Positions 1 to 11,469 of a stretch of DNA of 64,000 bases are shown here, piece by piece. The stretch is from the NCBI GenBank assembly GCA_013433145.1, contig CM024170.1, positions 9,063,366 to 9,127,365 of the forward strand. The letters run 5' to 3'. The stretch is from Ascaris suum. Its lineage: Eukaryota; Nematoda; Chromadorea; Rhabditida; Ascarididae. Position 1 is the first letter of the stretch. Each line of letters opens with the position of its first letter. The notes below the pieces were generated by a model. That model had not been told where the DNA came from, made no database searches, and saw only the letters and a program-made list of their open reading frames with translations. Position numbers and translations under genes: made by a program.

Positions 1-2100
1 ATTCACTATGGTTCGAAGGCTCTTCGGTATGGTTTAAGGGGGTTTTTCACTTGGTTTAAAGGTTTTTTCATTATCGTTTAAGGGATTTTTCATTGTGTTT
101 CAAGGGTTTTTTATTCGTTTAGCGCTTTTTTTACTTCGAATGATGATGTGCTTTTCGACGTTAATTTTCCGCGTTGTGTTTATTTGGAAATTTCACTTTT
201 ATACTAATTTGCCTTTATTTATTTCCGAGTATTTCCCCTCGATCTTTCTAATTAGTCGGAGCTGTTTCTGTTTGTAATCATTTGTCGATATGTTTGATTC
301 AGTTGGTGAGTGCCGCGATGAGGAAAGACGATACTATTCGGTGATTATAACGTGATGTGCAATGCAGTTGCTGGTAGTGTCGTCTATAAATATGAGAAAA
401 GTAATAAACGGAAAAAAAGTCGATTTAATTTGCTTTTGTGCTATAATTCTCGTCATACTGTAATAATTGTAGGGCTTCCTAAGTAACTGTAATGTATTGT
501 TATTCATTTTCGAAAGTGCCGTTTAGAAGAATTGTTCAGTTTTTGCGTACTATGACATAATCTGTCATTGACACGAGATGTGTTTTTCAATATTGAGGTG
601 TGCATTCCCTTAATTTTTCTTGTCATGAATATTTACTGCTTCGCATTCCATCAATTTTTACTATACGTTTCACTAGCTAAGGTCAAATCGTTTTTGCGTT
701 CATTAGAGCTATGCTCCTATATGATCGCTGTTCAACCTCCCACTGTTCCCCTCCTTTTATGCAGAAATCTTGCATCTCCTGCGTTGATCCTATGATGAAA
801 CTGTTTTATCTAGGCTTTTTGAGACTTGATCAGTGAGCATTTTAATGTATTTATCTAACAACGAGTTGCTCCATTTCAACTCATAGTGATATGGTTATAT
901 CGCTTAATGCTATTTGCTAGTTGTTCGCTTAATAACCTGTGATATGCATATTTTTTGATCTTTAATCTGATTGCTTTTTTTGCATATTAAATCGGTTGAT
1001 TCTCTTGCGGCTATCTATTTATTGATGAGGTACGCAGAGCTTTTATTAAAAACTATACTGCTTTTTATAGTGAATGTTTTTATGCAATAATGCTTTCTCC
1101 TGATCGATCGTATGGTTGACTAATCTCCGGCGTTTATCGCCTATCTGCATTGATCCGTTTAGCGTTATTCGTCTAATTTAATTTCTTGAACACAGAAGGT
1201 GAATATTTATTTATTCGCGTTTTTCAGTCAGTAGTAAATATTAGGCAGCTGAGCAACGGTCGCCGATTTTAGCGGTGGATACGGTCATCTAACACTCACC
1301 ACATGTTGCTAACGGTACAAGGTAGCCGGCATAGAAGTAATCTGCCTACCACCCTACTGCCAACTTACTTCCCGTTTTTATTTACATTTCCATTATATGT
1401 ATTTGGGTACTTGCCTGCACATTTCACGTTGATTAGAAGTGTGCGAAGTGGGGCATGTTGACGTTCACGCAATTGTGCATGGGTTGTGACGTCTTTGCAC
1501 AAATTGCACATTGATGCGTGGAACAGTCTTCGCAGGTCTTGCCTTAGGTCATCGTGGATGTGCGAGTTGTTCGCTCATGCCTCCTTTCTCAAGATTTCTC
1601 CGCAGATGAAAGTCACTCAGTGGTAATGCCGCAATTCCTGCATTGCAGCTTGATCGTCCGTAAATAGTTCATGAACTTCTGGTACATGCAATTCACGTAA
1701 GTAATAAACTAAAAAGAATCAGCGAGCAAGTAAAGATGACTGGTAGGTGTGAACGTTGGTGGCTAGCTTGACCGGCAAAAATTTCTCAGCATGGTCGGAT
1801 TCGGATTATTTCCTAGCCTATCGCCTACATCGTATGTCATCGTTTTTCACACTCTGGGTCATTTCTGCCATCACTTTTGCGCCTTATGAACTTATTTGGA
1901 AGTTTGCATCTCTTCTGTGCTTGGTTAAGAGGAATAACAAACCCGCATACTGCTCTCTTCCTCATCTCACCCTCATGTTCAATGCCACTGAATTCTCTCC
2001 TATCCGAGATGGAGGTCATTGAAGCGCAGGACCCGTAATGGAAATGGTGCGGTGTCCAGTTTGCATTTTAGGGCATCAGTAAAGGGTAATTTGCGAGCGT
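1..2100. other. Intergenic, nothing recognised
   Basis: AT-rich sequence with only short chance reading frames on both strands. I see no conserved motif, no convincing exon with splice sites, no RNA gene and no repeat in this stretch. The left part is T-rich on the plus strand with several runs of the pattern GGTTT or GGGTTTTT near positions 30-115. Confidence 0.5.
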
Positions 2101-2103
2101 GTT

Positions 2104-2750
2104 CTAAGATGCAGCGTTATTGATAGGAGGGTGCAATAACTTGAGGTTCTTTGGTTTAGATAAAGAATTACCAAGGTATTTTTCAACCGTGAAGTATATT
2201 CTTTTGGGTAGGGAAACCATGGCCTTCTTGCCTTTGCCATTTTTACCTGTAACCCGTGCACGAATCGCACTTACGACGCAACCATTCATCTTAGGATCTC
2301 CTCCTTTTGGCAGAGGCTTGGATGAATTCATTGGGCATGATGGGAGAGGAAAGTGGGCTGCTTAGAACTGGAGCGGCTTCCGTTAGAGTTGATGTGCTTG
2401 CATACCGCATGGAGTTGAGCATCACAACTTGAGCTGCAGTTGTTAAGGAGGCTTGAAAGTGTGCCTGAGTTGTTGAAGTATACTGTGAGAGTCGGTAGGA
2501 TTGTAAGAATGTAGGGTCGCTGTTTTGGCCCCCTACCGTTAATTTGACCCCAAAGAATTCGCAAATTCGTTCTCTTTCGAGGCTCGACCAGGTGCTGCGT
2601 AATCTGGTGACAAAACGAGAGGCTAGAGTTTTTATCAAGCCTTGAAAAGTCAACAACGATAAGGCGGAGGGGATAACATGAGGGGAGGAGGAGAAGGGAC
2701 GTCGCTCCGACAGCACCTTGGCACGAATAGTACCACCTTCGCGCGAACAT
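2104..2750 (-). CDS. Possible minus-strand gene fragment, unidentified
   Basis: Two overlapping minus-strand reading frames cover this stretch. The upstream frame (2750 or 2716 down to 2291) contains a Met-rich, Arg/Ser/Thr-rich segment beginning MLNSMRYAS, which resembles a mitochondrial targeting peptide. The downstream frame (2331-2104) is basic, with a KNGKGKKAMVSLPKR stretch and no stop for 75 codons. A single-base shift near 2331-2291, or a splice I could not place, would join them. No domain is recognised. The stretch immediately upstream (about 2690-2830) is unusually rich in CG dinucleotides, as a promoter might be. It could equally be chance open frames in a compositionally biased segment. 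Confidence 0.25.
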
Positions 2751-4210
2751 GCGCTAAGAACTCGCCCGAAACACCGCGGTCGGGCTGCGCATTACTACGG
2801 TCCGAACCGAGCCTCGGAAGGACGCGATCACCTCATATCAAGAACTAGAAGCACACTGATTAATCAAACACGCTATTCTTTATGGGCACTGACCTTTATA
2901 GGCACAATCAAACATTCCCAAACCTCCGGGCATTTGTGGAGAATTCAATCTATAGCACGATCACAACTTTTCTGCTGTGGCCAGAAGCAGTTGGTCTACG
3001 TTTATTAATCACCCTTGCAAGCTGAAGTTGACATTAAACCTAAACCCAGCAAGTTCAATCGACTACAGTTTATAAAATGTTGGTCCCTGGGTGGAGTCTG
3101 ATTGGGTGCCAGTGGCATCGGCGGTGTGAGCGCTTAAGAGGTAGTGAGTGTTGATTAGATCGCGACATGTCGCGCTAATTACCTGTTGTGTGATGAACCC
3201 AGATTCACTCGAATTGCCGCTGTATCAGCGTTGCGTATCAAATTCTCTTCTTACGTTGATTGCGCAAACAAAATGTTTCGCCCCTTCCTCCTCGTCGGCA
3301 TTGTTCACCGAAAGATTACGCAAAACGCGTTGCGTTTTATATCAATTTTGTCCTTGTACTTTGGTACAAGTTTCAGTAATGATGGACTTCACTTATCTCA
3401 GCAAGAAGGGGTGGGGAAGTTTAGTCAAAGACCTTTAATGCCCTGCGATCGTCTTCACTCTGCAAGTTACTAAGCAAATATTTGCCTTTTGAGCAACGTA
3501 GAGACCCCATCAAATGAACTAAATGAGAAGCGACGCTGGACAAGTCAGCAACATCGCACACTTTGAAAAGTGGGTCATGTTCACTGCTTCTGCTGCATCA
3601 CATGTGGGAGTCATATGAGTTGATGAGTATTCATTGTTTGCTGATGGTAAATGGTAGGAATGAATCCGCATTTCGAGTAATAAAACATCCTTCGGAGATT
3701 AACCTCGAATGTGATATCTCACTACTTCCCTTACAATTTCACCAGTAAAGCACACTGCCACTCGTTCGACACTTAGGCAGGATGCAGAGGAATCATTCGT
3801 CCGCTCATCTGGCAACGTTGATAGTTGTGCGGCTACGTCGCGCATGAAGCCCTAGGTGAATTGGATATAAAATAATTGCTTACGGCGCTTGGGAGGTGAT
3901 GAATAAATTGCTCAAGGCGATGATATGGAGGGAACTTTCGTCGTAGCCAATGGCCACGTCGATAGTTTTGGAGAAGACGTTCCGCATCTTCACATTCCAA
4001 AAAACGTAGAGGGGGATAACGCGAAAATTGATGGAGACATCGATATCGTCGGTAGCATTTTAGGCGAATCGGTGTCTGCAACGTTCAATTTTTTTGGTGG
4101 GAGGTGTCGTCTACTTCCTCTCAGCAATTACGTCAGTCGAAGAAGCTAATGTGCAACGAGTATCTTCTATGGTTGTGTTTGTGTAATTGATTGGACGGTT
4201 CACTATTTCA
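2751..4210. other. Intergenic, upstream of the NIFK-like gene
   Basis: Contains several short open frames without domains. The longest near the gene (3925-4149, plus) could be spliced in frame to the next exon through a weak donor at 4132, but its sequence matches nothing known in NIFK proteins and its use is doubtful. A consensus 3' splice site (CTATTTCAG) ends at 4210, ten bases before the chosen start codon, and is the likely spliced-leader acceptor. Confidence 0.4.
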
Positions 4211-4220
4211 GAATCTCGCA

Positions 4221-7200
4221 ATGCTCGATGATGGCGACAAAATGGACACTGAGGAAACTGATGTGAAACAGGCATCGACTTCTTTAGCCATCAAGAGACG
4301 CGTTCATCGCCAAAACTTACCGCCTCTGGGTGACCCGGAGGCGCGTTCAAAGGTCATTAAAATCAGACACATTCCATACGGATTCTTTGAGAAGGAGTTA
4401 TTGAAATATTTTCGACAGTTTGGCAAAGTTCGACGCGTTCGTGTGGCACGAAGTGTGAAGGCAAGTTTTATTGTGTTTTAACGGTTTGGAAAGTGCCACC
4501 GAATTGGTGGAACCCTGTTTGTTTCATAAATGTCTGATTTTTTTTTCACATCAGCGTTTCTCGTCCATTTCCAACCTTGTCCTTTGGCGTCTAGGTGACA
4601 ATACTTGAGTTTGAATGGAGGGAGGGGAGCTCTTCCATGCGTTGAAGGTTAGCCTTATCTGTATTCCTGCGTAAGGTGTATGTAATTATGGACACAAATT
4701 CGAGTTATCAAGCATACCAATATTTTCTTTTCCTTTTCTCCCGCTTCACTCTTGGAGGCTTCTATCGTCGTTTATCGTTGATTCCTGAAGCGTTTGTGAA
4801 AGGCCGTTGGTTTCATTTGTTGAAGTTTTATATTCTAAGGCATCATGAAATCAGTTAACGACCACTGCTGGAATGTAACCAGGAAAAGAGCGCGAATCAT
4901 AACTCCCTAATAATGCAGTCATTTATAGAGGAACATGATTTTTGAAGCATGATTCCTTTTAAATAAACTATATTCTCTAAATTTCCTCCCCTTACCGTTT
5001 TTAGTTTATAAGGCAAACGTCAGGGTAGACACATATATTGCTGTTTGCCCATAACTCACTCTCTTTTAAAAATTTTTGCGATAAGTGTAGAGAAGTGAGT
5101 GCAGAAAATTTACTGCAAAGCATTAACTGCCACACATGAGTGTATTAAAAAGAGTAATAAGTGAAAGTTATTTCGAGTTAGGGACTTATGTGTGAGGTCC
5201 CGATCGGAGACGTCAAATGTGGTGTGCCCCGACCCGATAGGTTAGACAGAGTGTCTTCCTCTCCCCGATGTTGTCTTCTTTATTGATTCGCCTGTGAACC
5301 ACTCAATCACCGCGTTCCTCTTTATTGAATGCCGATCTGTTAGCGATTGTCCCCACGTCGACTCACACCTTAAAATTAGTCCTTTCCCTCAGTGGGTCGT
5401 TAACAAGTCATTTGCATATTAATTCATCTGAATGTGATATATTGGCATAAAGTCCACTGAAGGAGTAGAAGCAGTGATTCAAGATGTATTGTGGGATGAA
5501 TCGTTACAACGTTAGGAAATCGTTGATTCTTCCCTGATTGTTTTGGCGGTTTTTGTTTTCCCGTTGAGCTGGTGCAAAATGTGATTGTTTTCTTAGCACT
5601 TTTATCCGCTTTGCTAGAGGAAAGCTAGAGAAGAGCTCCTATCGAGCTGTCATATTGAAACGGCTCACCTTTGTTCTTTATTTTACCTTCCATCTGTGCG
5701 AAAAATTCTGTTGGAGGAGGGCATAGACGGAGAAAGGGTATAGATACAGCCATTCTCACTTTCCAGAATTTTTTGAAAGTTTGTGGAGAGAAATGAGTAC
5801 GAACACTATGAGAAGGAAGGAGAAGTTTGTTAAAATAGTGCAGAATTTTGACTAGCTGTGTCCATATGTTAGAGAAAATTGATTGGAGCGTATATTGATC
5901 TAGCGGAATAGGTATAGGACTGTTGTTATAGGTAAAAGGTTGCGCACTTCGAAGTTAATTTTTGGATGCATTGAGTGCAAATGAAGGAAAATAGCCAATG
6001 ATTGAAGTACGACCTTTTTCGTCAAGATATTGATGCAGCCGTTTGCAATACCAATAGAGGCATTTAGCCCTTATCAGTTGTTTCGCTATTTACTGAAACG
6101 AACACAAAACATTTAGCTGTGTTTGAAACGCTGCAAAAAAGGAGTATAAGTGGGAGAAGGAAGAAGGTCCTTCTTTCTCAACGGGATCTCTCCGTGTTGA
6201 AAGCAGTCTGCAGAGGCATCTATATCTTCTAAATAATTTTAATTTTTAGCAGTTTTGAATAGAGCAAATGAGTGAGATAAAAATTGTTGAACTTCGATGT
6301 GAATAGGGTGATTAGATCGAGTTCGCTGAGATATGCTGGTTTGCAACCACCTTCTAGAATCTGAAAACAAAAACCTCAGGATTTTAGAGGAATTAGCTCA
6401 TCCAATGCAATAGGTACATCAGCCGATACTTACTTGTGCCATCTGCGGTTTCAGGACGAGGTGTGAAATATATTCAGTGCAAAAAGGAATAGATCAGGAG
6501 CGAGCATGATGTAACCCATTTGTGGGAGTTAACCCGTAAGTGTGCGGCACTTAACTATAAACAATTCCAGACGCTTGCTCGTCATATATCAACGGGATGC
6601 GCTTTTGATCAGCCAGTAATCGCCCTTGTGATGGTTAATTACTTCCTCGATTGTATTCGCCGCAATTTTGCACGCTTCTCCGCTTTTCTCGTCTTTTGAT
6701 ACGGGTCTCTCCGTCGCTCTCCTGCACTCTCTCTCTTCCTCTCTCTCTGGGAACTGTTTCTCTTCCACTGTTTGCTTTTTGTTGATTGTTGTGCGGGTGG
6801 ATTTTTCCTTTCGGCACTCGCCATCCAGTAGGGTTCTTGCTTTTAATTCTGTTTTGTCTCTAATCAGTGGCAAGGATCACTTTGCGCCAACCCCGAACAC
6901 AACAGCAAATTGCTTTGGCGTCGAACCATCAAATGTCACTTGACGACAATCGGAAAGCAGTTCAATAAAAGGAAATTCTTTGCCTTTTTCTGCTCGTTGC
7001 TAAGTCTCCGAGCGTATAGGCCACTCATACGTTCATCTGCATTGTCAACTGACTAATTATGTTGACTTGGCATGTAGAGCTCTAAGAATGCTTTCGGTTA
7101 TTCTCCATACCTGGATAGTTCGATGTGCGTCGCGAGGCTTTGCGTCGTCGACTGGAGTGAGATTCTAAGGCTAGAGGATCGTGGATTAGCATGCGAAGTT

Positions 7201-10200
7201 ATTTATTCGGTGATATTTTCAGTCAGCACCCAATATCCCCCCCATCCCCACCCCTCACTCTGTTTAAGCTGTATTGATGCGCAGAATTCGGCGAATTTTG
7301 ATAATTTCCACACTTGAATGCAGAAAAATGGGGTGAAATTCGAAAATGAATGTTTCTTGAATTTCGTCCCATTTTCAACTTCATTTTTCATTAAACAATT
7401 TCATCTCGTTCAGGACTGTTGGAAGAGTGATGGTCACCTAAAGTCTGTGAAATTAATTTAAAGCTCGGCGGTATCGCCGCAAACTCAGAGGGAGATGATG
7501 AAGTTGCCTATTTGCGATCCAAAGCACCGTTGAGGTGTAAAGGCGTTGTTTGTAAACAACACGTTCTATGTAGTATATCTCTTGCTATCACTAAACTGGG
7601 TGGAGCTTCCGTGGAGAAAGACTTAGCGAATGTTTTCCCTTGTTATAACAAGAGAAGACGGTTGCGTAACATGATAACTTTAGCGAAGGTTTAAAAAAAA
7701 CTCACTTTAGCTCCTTGCGGAAAATATCCTGTGCGGACGAGGTCGCAAGAGAGACGTCACTACAGTTGGAACGGATAGTCGAAGTGGAAAATATTAAGAG
7801 TTGGGAAATATTCCCGGGAGGAATTGATATGGAGCCGCGGAGCTTAAAAACTTTAAGCAGATGTTCCGCCTATCAGCATGAATACCAACTTTGGTGATAC
7901 AAGCGTTCTGAAGTGATTGTTTCTTTTCTTTTTGTTTTAAACTCTTCACTGCTTGTCCCTCCCTCTCTCAGCTCTGCTCTTCCTCTCTACCTCGTTCATA
8001 GCGAATGGTGACATATTATAACGAGGGATGAGTGACACTAGTGTTGTTATGCTTTGCATGACATCTTCGATCTGTTACGCATCGAGCAAGCACTTTAATT
8101 GAACGTTGTGTCTGTCGGCTCAATGTGATCTATAACTGCACTCTTTGATGGCACTGTTTTGATCTTTCCATTGATTGCATTCTATTTAACTACACATCTC
8201 CCCCTTCTCGATCCTTATTCATAACATTTTTTGCGAGCGTCTGCACATTTTGTATGCCGTATAATGGTCTGCGTCTGTATTCTAAGTGAATAAGCTGTCA
8301 GCAAGCTTCCCTCTCCGCTCCTTCCCCTACTAGTGAGGGAAGGTTCATACTACACAAGGCAACTGTATTCAGCAAGGTCAGTAACTAAGAGCCCAAAATT
8401 AGGGGAAGGACGAGGCCTCATTGTATAGTATCAATATTTTAAAGATCGTTTAAACTCACTTAGAAGATGCAAGTACAAAATATAAAAGTGCATAGAATAC
8501 CTTAGATTTTTCATGACTCAGGGTCGCGCTCAAGTTTATGGGTTCCAATTTGCACATCTTGAGGATCGATATAGTTGCTGTTTATTGATGAGCGTATAAG
8601 ATTATAACATACGGCAATTTTAAAGTTCAGACGTCTATTTTTGTGATATCGAAGTTTGAGTGAGATGTATGTGAATTATGATACAAATAATGACTTTATA
8701 AACTAGATAAAGACATTGCATAATTGGCAGACGAATAAATATTATGTGACATTGTAGACGGGCAATCACAAAGGATGGGCGTTCGTTTCGTTTACGGATG
8801 AAAATGTCGCGCAGATCGCCGCCGAGACAATGCATGGTTATCTCATGTTTGATAAGCGTCTCATTTGTAAGTAGTGCTTTTTTAAAATCTATTTCTTTAT
8901 ATAATATTGTGTTTGATGATGATAATATAGGCACAAAGCATTCTAAATAATAAGAGAGAGTGGTAAATAAATAGTTCTTATCGTCTTTTTTCTGCTGTAT
9001 TTCATTTCTAGCATAAAAAGAAGTGAAATGTAAATGTGAAGAAGGGTGGGTCAGGTTCATTCTTTTTTAATCTTCCAGTCTTTTGGATGTTTGTTTCCTG
9101 TGGAATATTTTCGAAATTTTTCCACCATATTTTGGCGTCGAACCTATCCGTAAATAAACAGAGGATCATTTATAAGTCATAATCAACGTTGGCCACCTTG
9201 ATGAGGAGTCGTTCTCGCATGACTATTGCGTAACGTGTTTTGAGAACGCTTCCTAGTTAAGGCTAAATACAGGGTGCATAAGCGAGTAACGCGTGACGTT
9301 TATGTAAAGAAAGATAGATGGACATCTCCATAGCATTTGTAAATTGTGCCATCGTTATCCGTTGCCTATCCTTCTCTCGTGATTATCGATCGATAGTGAT
9401 AATACGGTAGTATATCACCGTTGTGTCTTAGTGATGATCCACAAATGATAACGAATGGTTTGTTATATTGCGATGAATACTTTTCAGCAACCTCCAAGCA
9501 TCGACAGTTGTAGTCATTTGAATTGCCTAGAGGCCACTTGCTTATAAGCACCCTCATTAACTGAGGTTGTTGAGTTCCTGTTTTTCATAAACTTACAGAG
9601 AGTGTCATCGCTATGCATATTTACATATGTGTCCATCAATCCGTCCGTTAGTTTCGACACTGCGGTCAGTTATGCTCGGCCGCAGAATTTAGTGACTGCA
9701 ATCTGCACCATAGGATCACTACTTATACTACCTTGAAAGCAAAATATGTATCATGACAATACTCCTGGAACCACTTGCCACACATGTCTGTATGAAGAGG
9801 CTTTATCATGTCTTAGAAACACTGTTTACTTTAATGCAAACTGTTAGCTGCATTCTTCATTTTCTCCAGGTAAAGTGCTGAAAAACAGAGAGGTTCCGAA
9901 CTGTATGCGCTCGGGGAAATGCCTGATAAGACCACCGATAAGAGGTGCCAGGGCCAGGAAACATACTCGTTTAGCAGGCAAACATAAATCCGGTATTCAA
10001 GAGGAGGCCAGTGAGGTGAGATATTTAGAATTTATGTGTGAAGTTATTGGATGATGAGAGTTTTGTAGGTATAAGTGAACTGCAGTCCGAATGCGGACCT
10101 TTCTTTGCCCTCTGCTTTCGCATTCTGAAGGTGCTATGTGAAGCGATGTGTACTAGAATTGCATCCGAACGAGAAATTCTATTCGATAGCTGCTAGCTGC

Positions 10201-11328
10201 AGTCTCAAATTTTGATTTTTAACGAGGCGGAGAACCGATTGCGTAAATGATTACAATGTGAAAAGCGCTCTTCTCAAAGTTCGTCTTTCGTTTTTCGTTG
10301 TTTTTTAGCGAAGGTTAGTTACTTGGCGAGGCGAATGTATGATGATTTAATGAAATCGCGAGGAGTAGTTTATGTACTTTGAGTAAAGTGGATTGTTTAG
10401 AGGCGAATTTTACGGCGATTGAAGAAGAAGAGCGCACAACTTGCAGCAATGGGATTTGATTATTCATTCGATATTGGGTCACTCGAGCACCGCTGGGTTA
10501 TATTTTTGAAGTTTTTTTAGGGCTTTGTGGCACAACAGTAAAGTGCTTATGAGAAATGCGTTATTGCTTCCCCGCCATCCTCTGAACGGGAGAATGGAAA
10601 TGGCGTGAAGCTGGAGTCAGCGAGAAAAAAGTGAAACCGTTTATTGCTGCCCTGGAAATGATTACTTGGGATGATTACTTGCCTTGGGAATGATTACTTC
10701 TTTAAACCCTTATTGCATGAGGTGTCCTGGAAAATTAATATGGGGTAAAGGCAGCTCTGGCTTGGGGTACCAGAGCATTTTGGCCATTCTTTCTTTTCCC
10801 GATTCTCTTCCCTTTCCATATTGCCTGAAATTTCGATGACGGTGACTGTGTTGAAAGTCTGTGTTGTTGCTTATGACCAGTGCTGCAAAGTATATGATAT
10901 ATTTGTACATTGTGTCCAGTGTTTAAGGTGTTTTTTAAAATCTTTTCGTTTGAATGTTTTTGTTGAAGTTAGTGACATTTCTATTCACTTTCGTTAGGAA
11001 TACCGTTGTAAGAGATTTGCTTGAGTTAATATTTTGAAAAGGGGCACATAGGACGGCATAGAATATACAGGAAGGTAGATCCTACGGTTGCAGCAGTGCC
11101 GTGAAGTGTTTACCCGCCCATTGGTCATCTTCATTTTTTGAAGGTTCCGAAACAAACTTTCCATTCATATTAGTAAGAATGAAGTTGCAGATAAAAAAGG
11201 AGGAACCAAAGGAAGAAATGCCTGAGGGAGTCGGTGAAACACCCCCTAAGGAAGACTCGAAAGGAGATGCGGTAAAACCACCACTTATGAAGAAAAAGAA
11301 GAAGAAGAATCGTCCTTGTACCAAATGA
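4221..11328 (+). CDS. NIFK/Nop15-like nucleolar RRM protein
   Basis: Predicted RNA-binding nucleolar protein. The family (human NIFK, yeast Nop15) acts in processing of the pre-60S rRNA, and NIFK also binds Ki-67. Four exons join with matching phases: 4221-4460, 8758-8866, 9870-10015 and 11191-11328, giving about 210 residues against 293 for human NIFK as I recall it. One RRM spans roughly residues 48-130: RNP2 is in KVIKIRHIPYGF, followed by the family signature FGKVRRVRVAR, and RNP1 is HKGWAFVSF in exon 2. A basic linker and an acidic/lysine-rich tail ending KKKKKKNRPCTK follow. Intron 1 (4.3 kb) begins with GC rather than GT (AAG|GCAAGT). The start is the first ATG after a 3' splice site at 4210, which suggests trans-splicing. 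An AATAAA near 11451 can serve as poly(A) signal. The long introns contain no supported gene. Confidence 0.9.
4461..8757 (+). other. GC-AG intron 1 of the NIFK-like gene
   Basis: The donor reads AAG|GCAAGT, a canonical GC-type 5' splice site, and the acceptor reads TTGTAG. Joining the flanks restores the RRM exactly between VARSVK and TGNHKGW, as in NIFK, with phase 0 on both sides, so no GT donor is needed. The 4.3-kb body holds pyrimidine-rich low-complexity DNA around 6700-6770 and 7930-8000 and no supported gene. Confidence 0.85.
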
Positions 11329-11450
11329 TGTGCATCGGTTGTGCAGGTGGTCGTTATTGTTGCTCATTGAGTTTCAGCTTTCCTTGTATTGTCTGTTGAA
11401 AGGGTTTATGGCCGATATGTCGCTACTATTCTGCAAGGTTCTTTCTAGTA

Positions 11451-11456
11451 AAATAA
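11451..11456 (+). terminator. Poly(A) signal AATAAA
   Basis: AATAAA about 125 bases after the stop codon of the NIFK-like gene, at the right distance for a short nematode 3' UTR. No closer copy was seen. Confidence 0.5.
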
Positions 11457-11469
11457 AAATGCTGATGTT

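Noticed and set aside
3925..4149. Open frame just upstream of the NIFK-like gene as a first exon
   Set aside because: Splicing from a weak donor at 4132 is possible, but the peptide matches nothing in the family, and the RRM already has a normal-length N-terminus from the ATG at 4221.
6589..6873. Charged minus-strand frames rich in Glu/Arg/Lys
   Set aside because: They are the complement of a CT-rich low-complexity stretch, which produces Glu/Arg-rich translations by composition.
8635..9060. 141-codon minus-strand frame
   Set aside because: It is antisense to NIFK exon 2 (8758-8866), which is firmly supported by RNP1 and phase; the minus frame has no domain.
11082..11367. Phe-rich minus-strand frames
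   Set aside because: Antisense shadow of the lysine-rich last exon of the NIFK-like gene.
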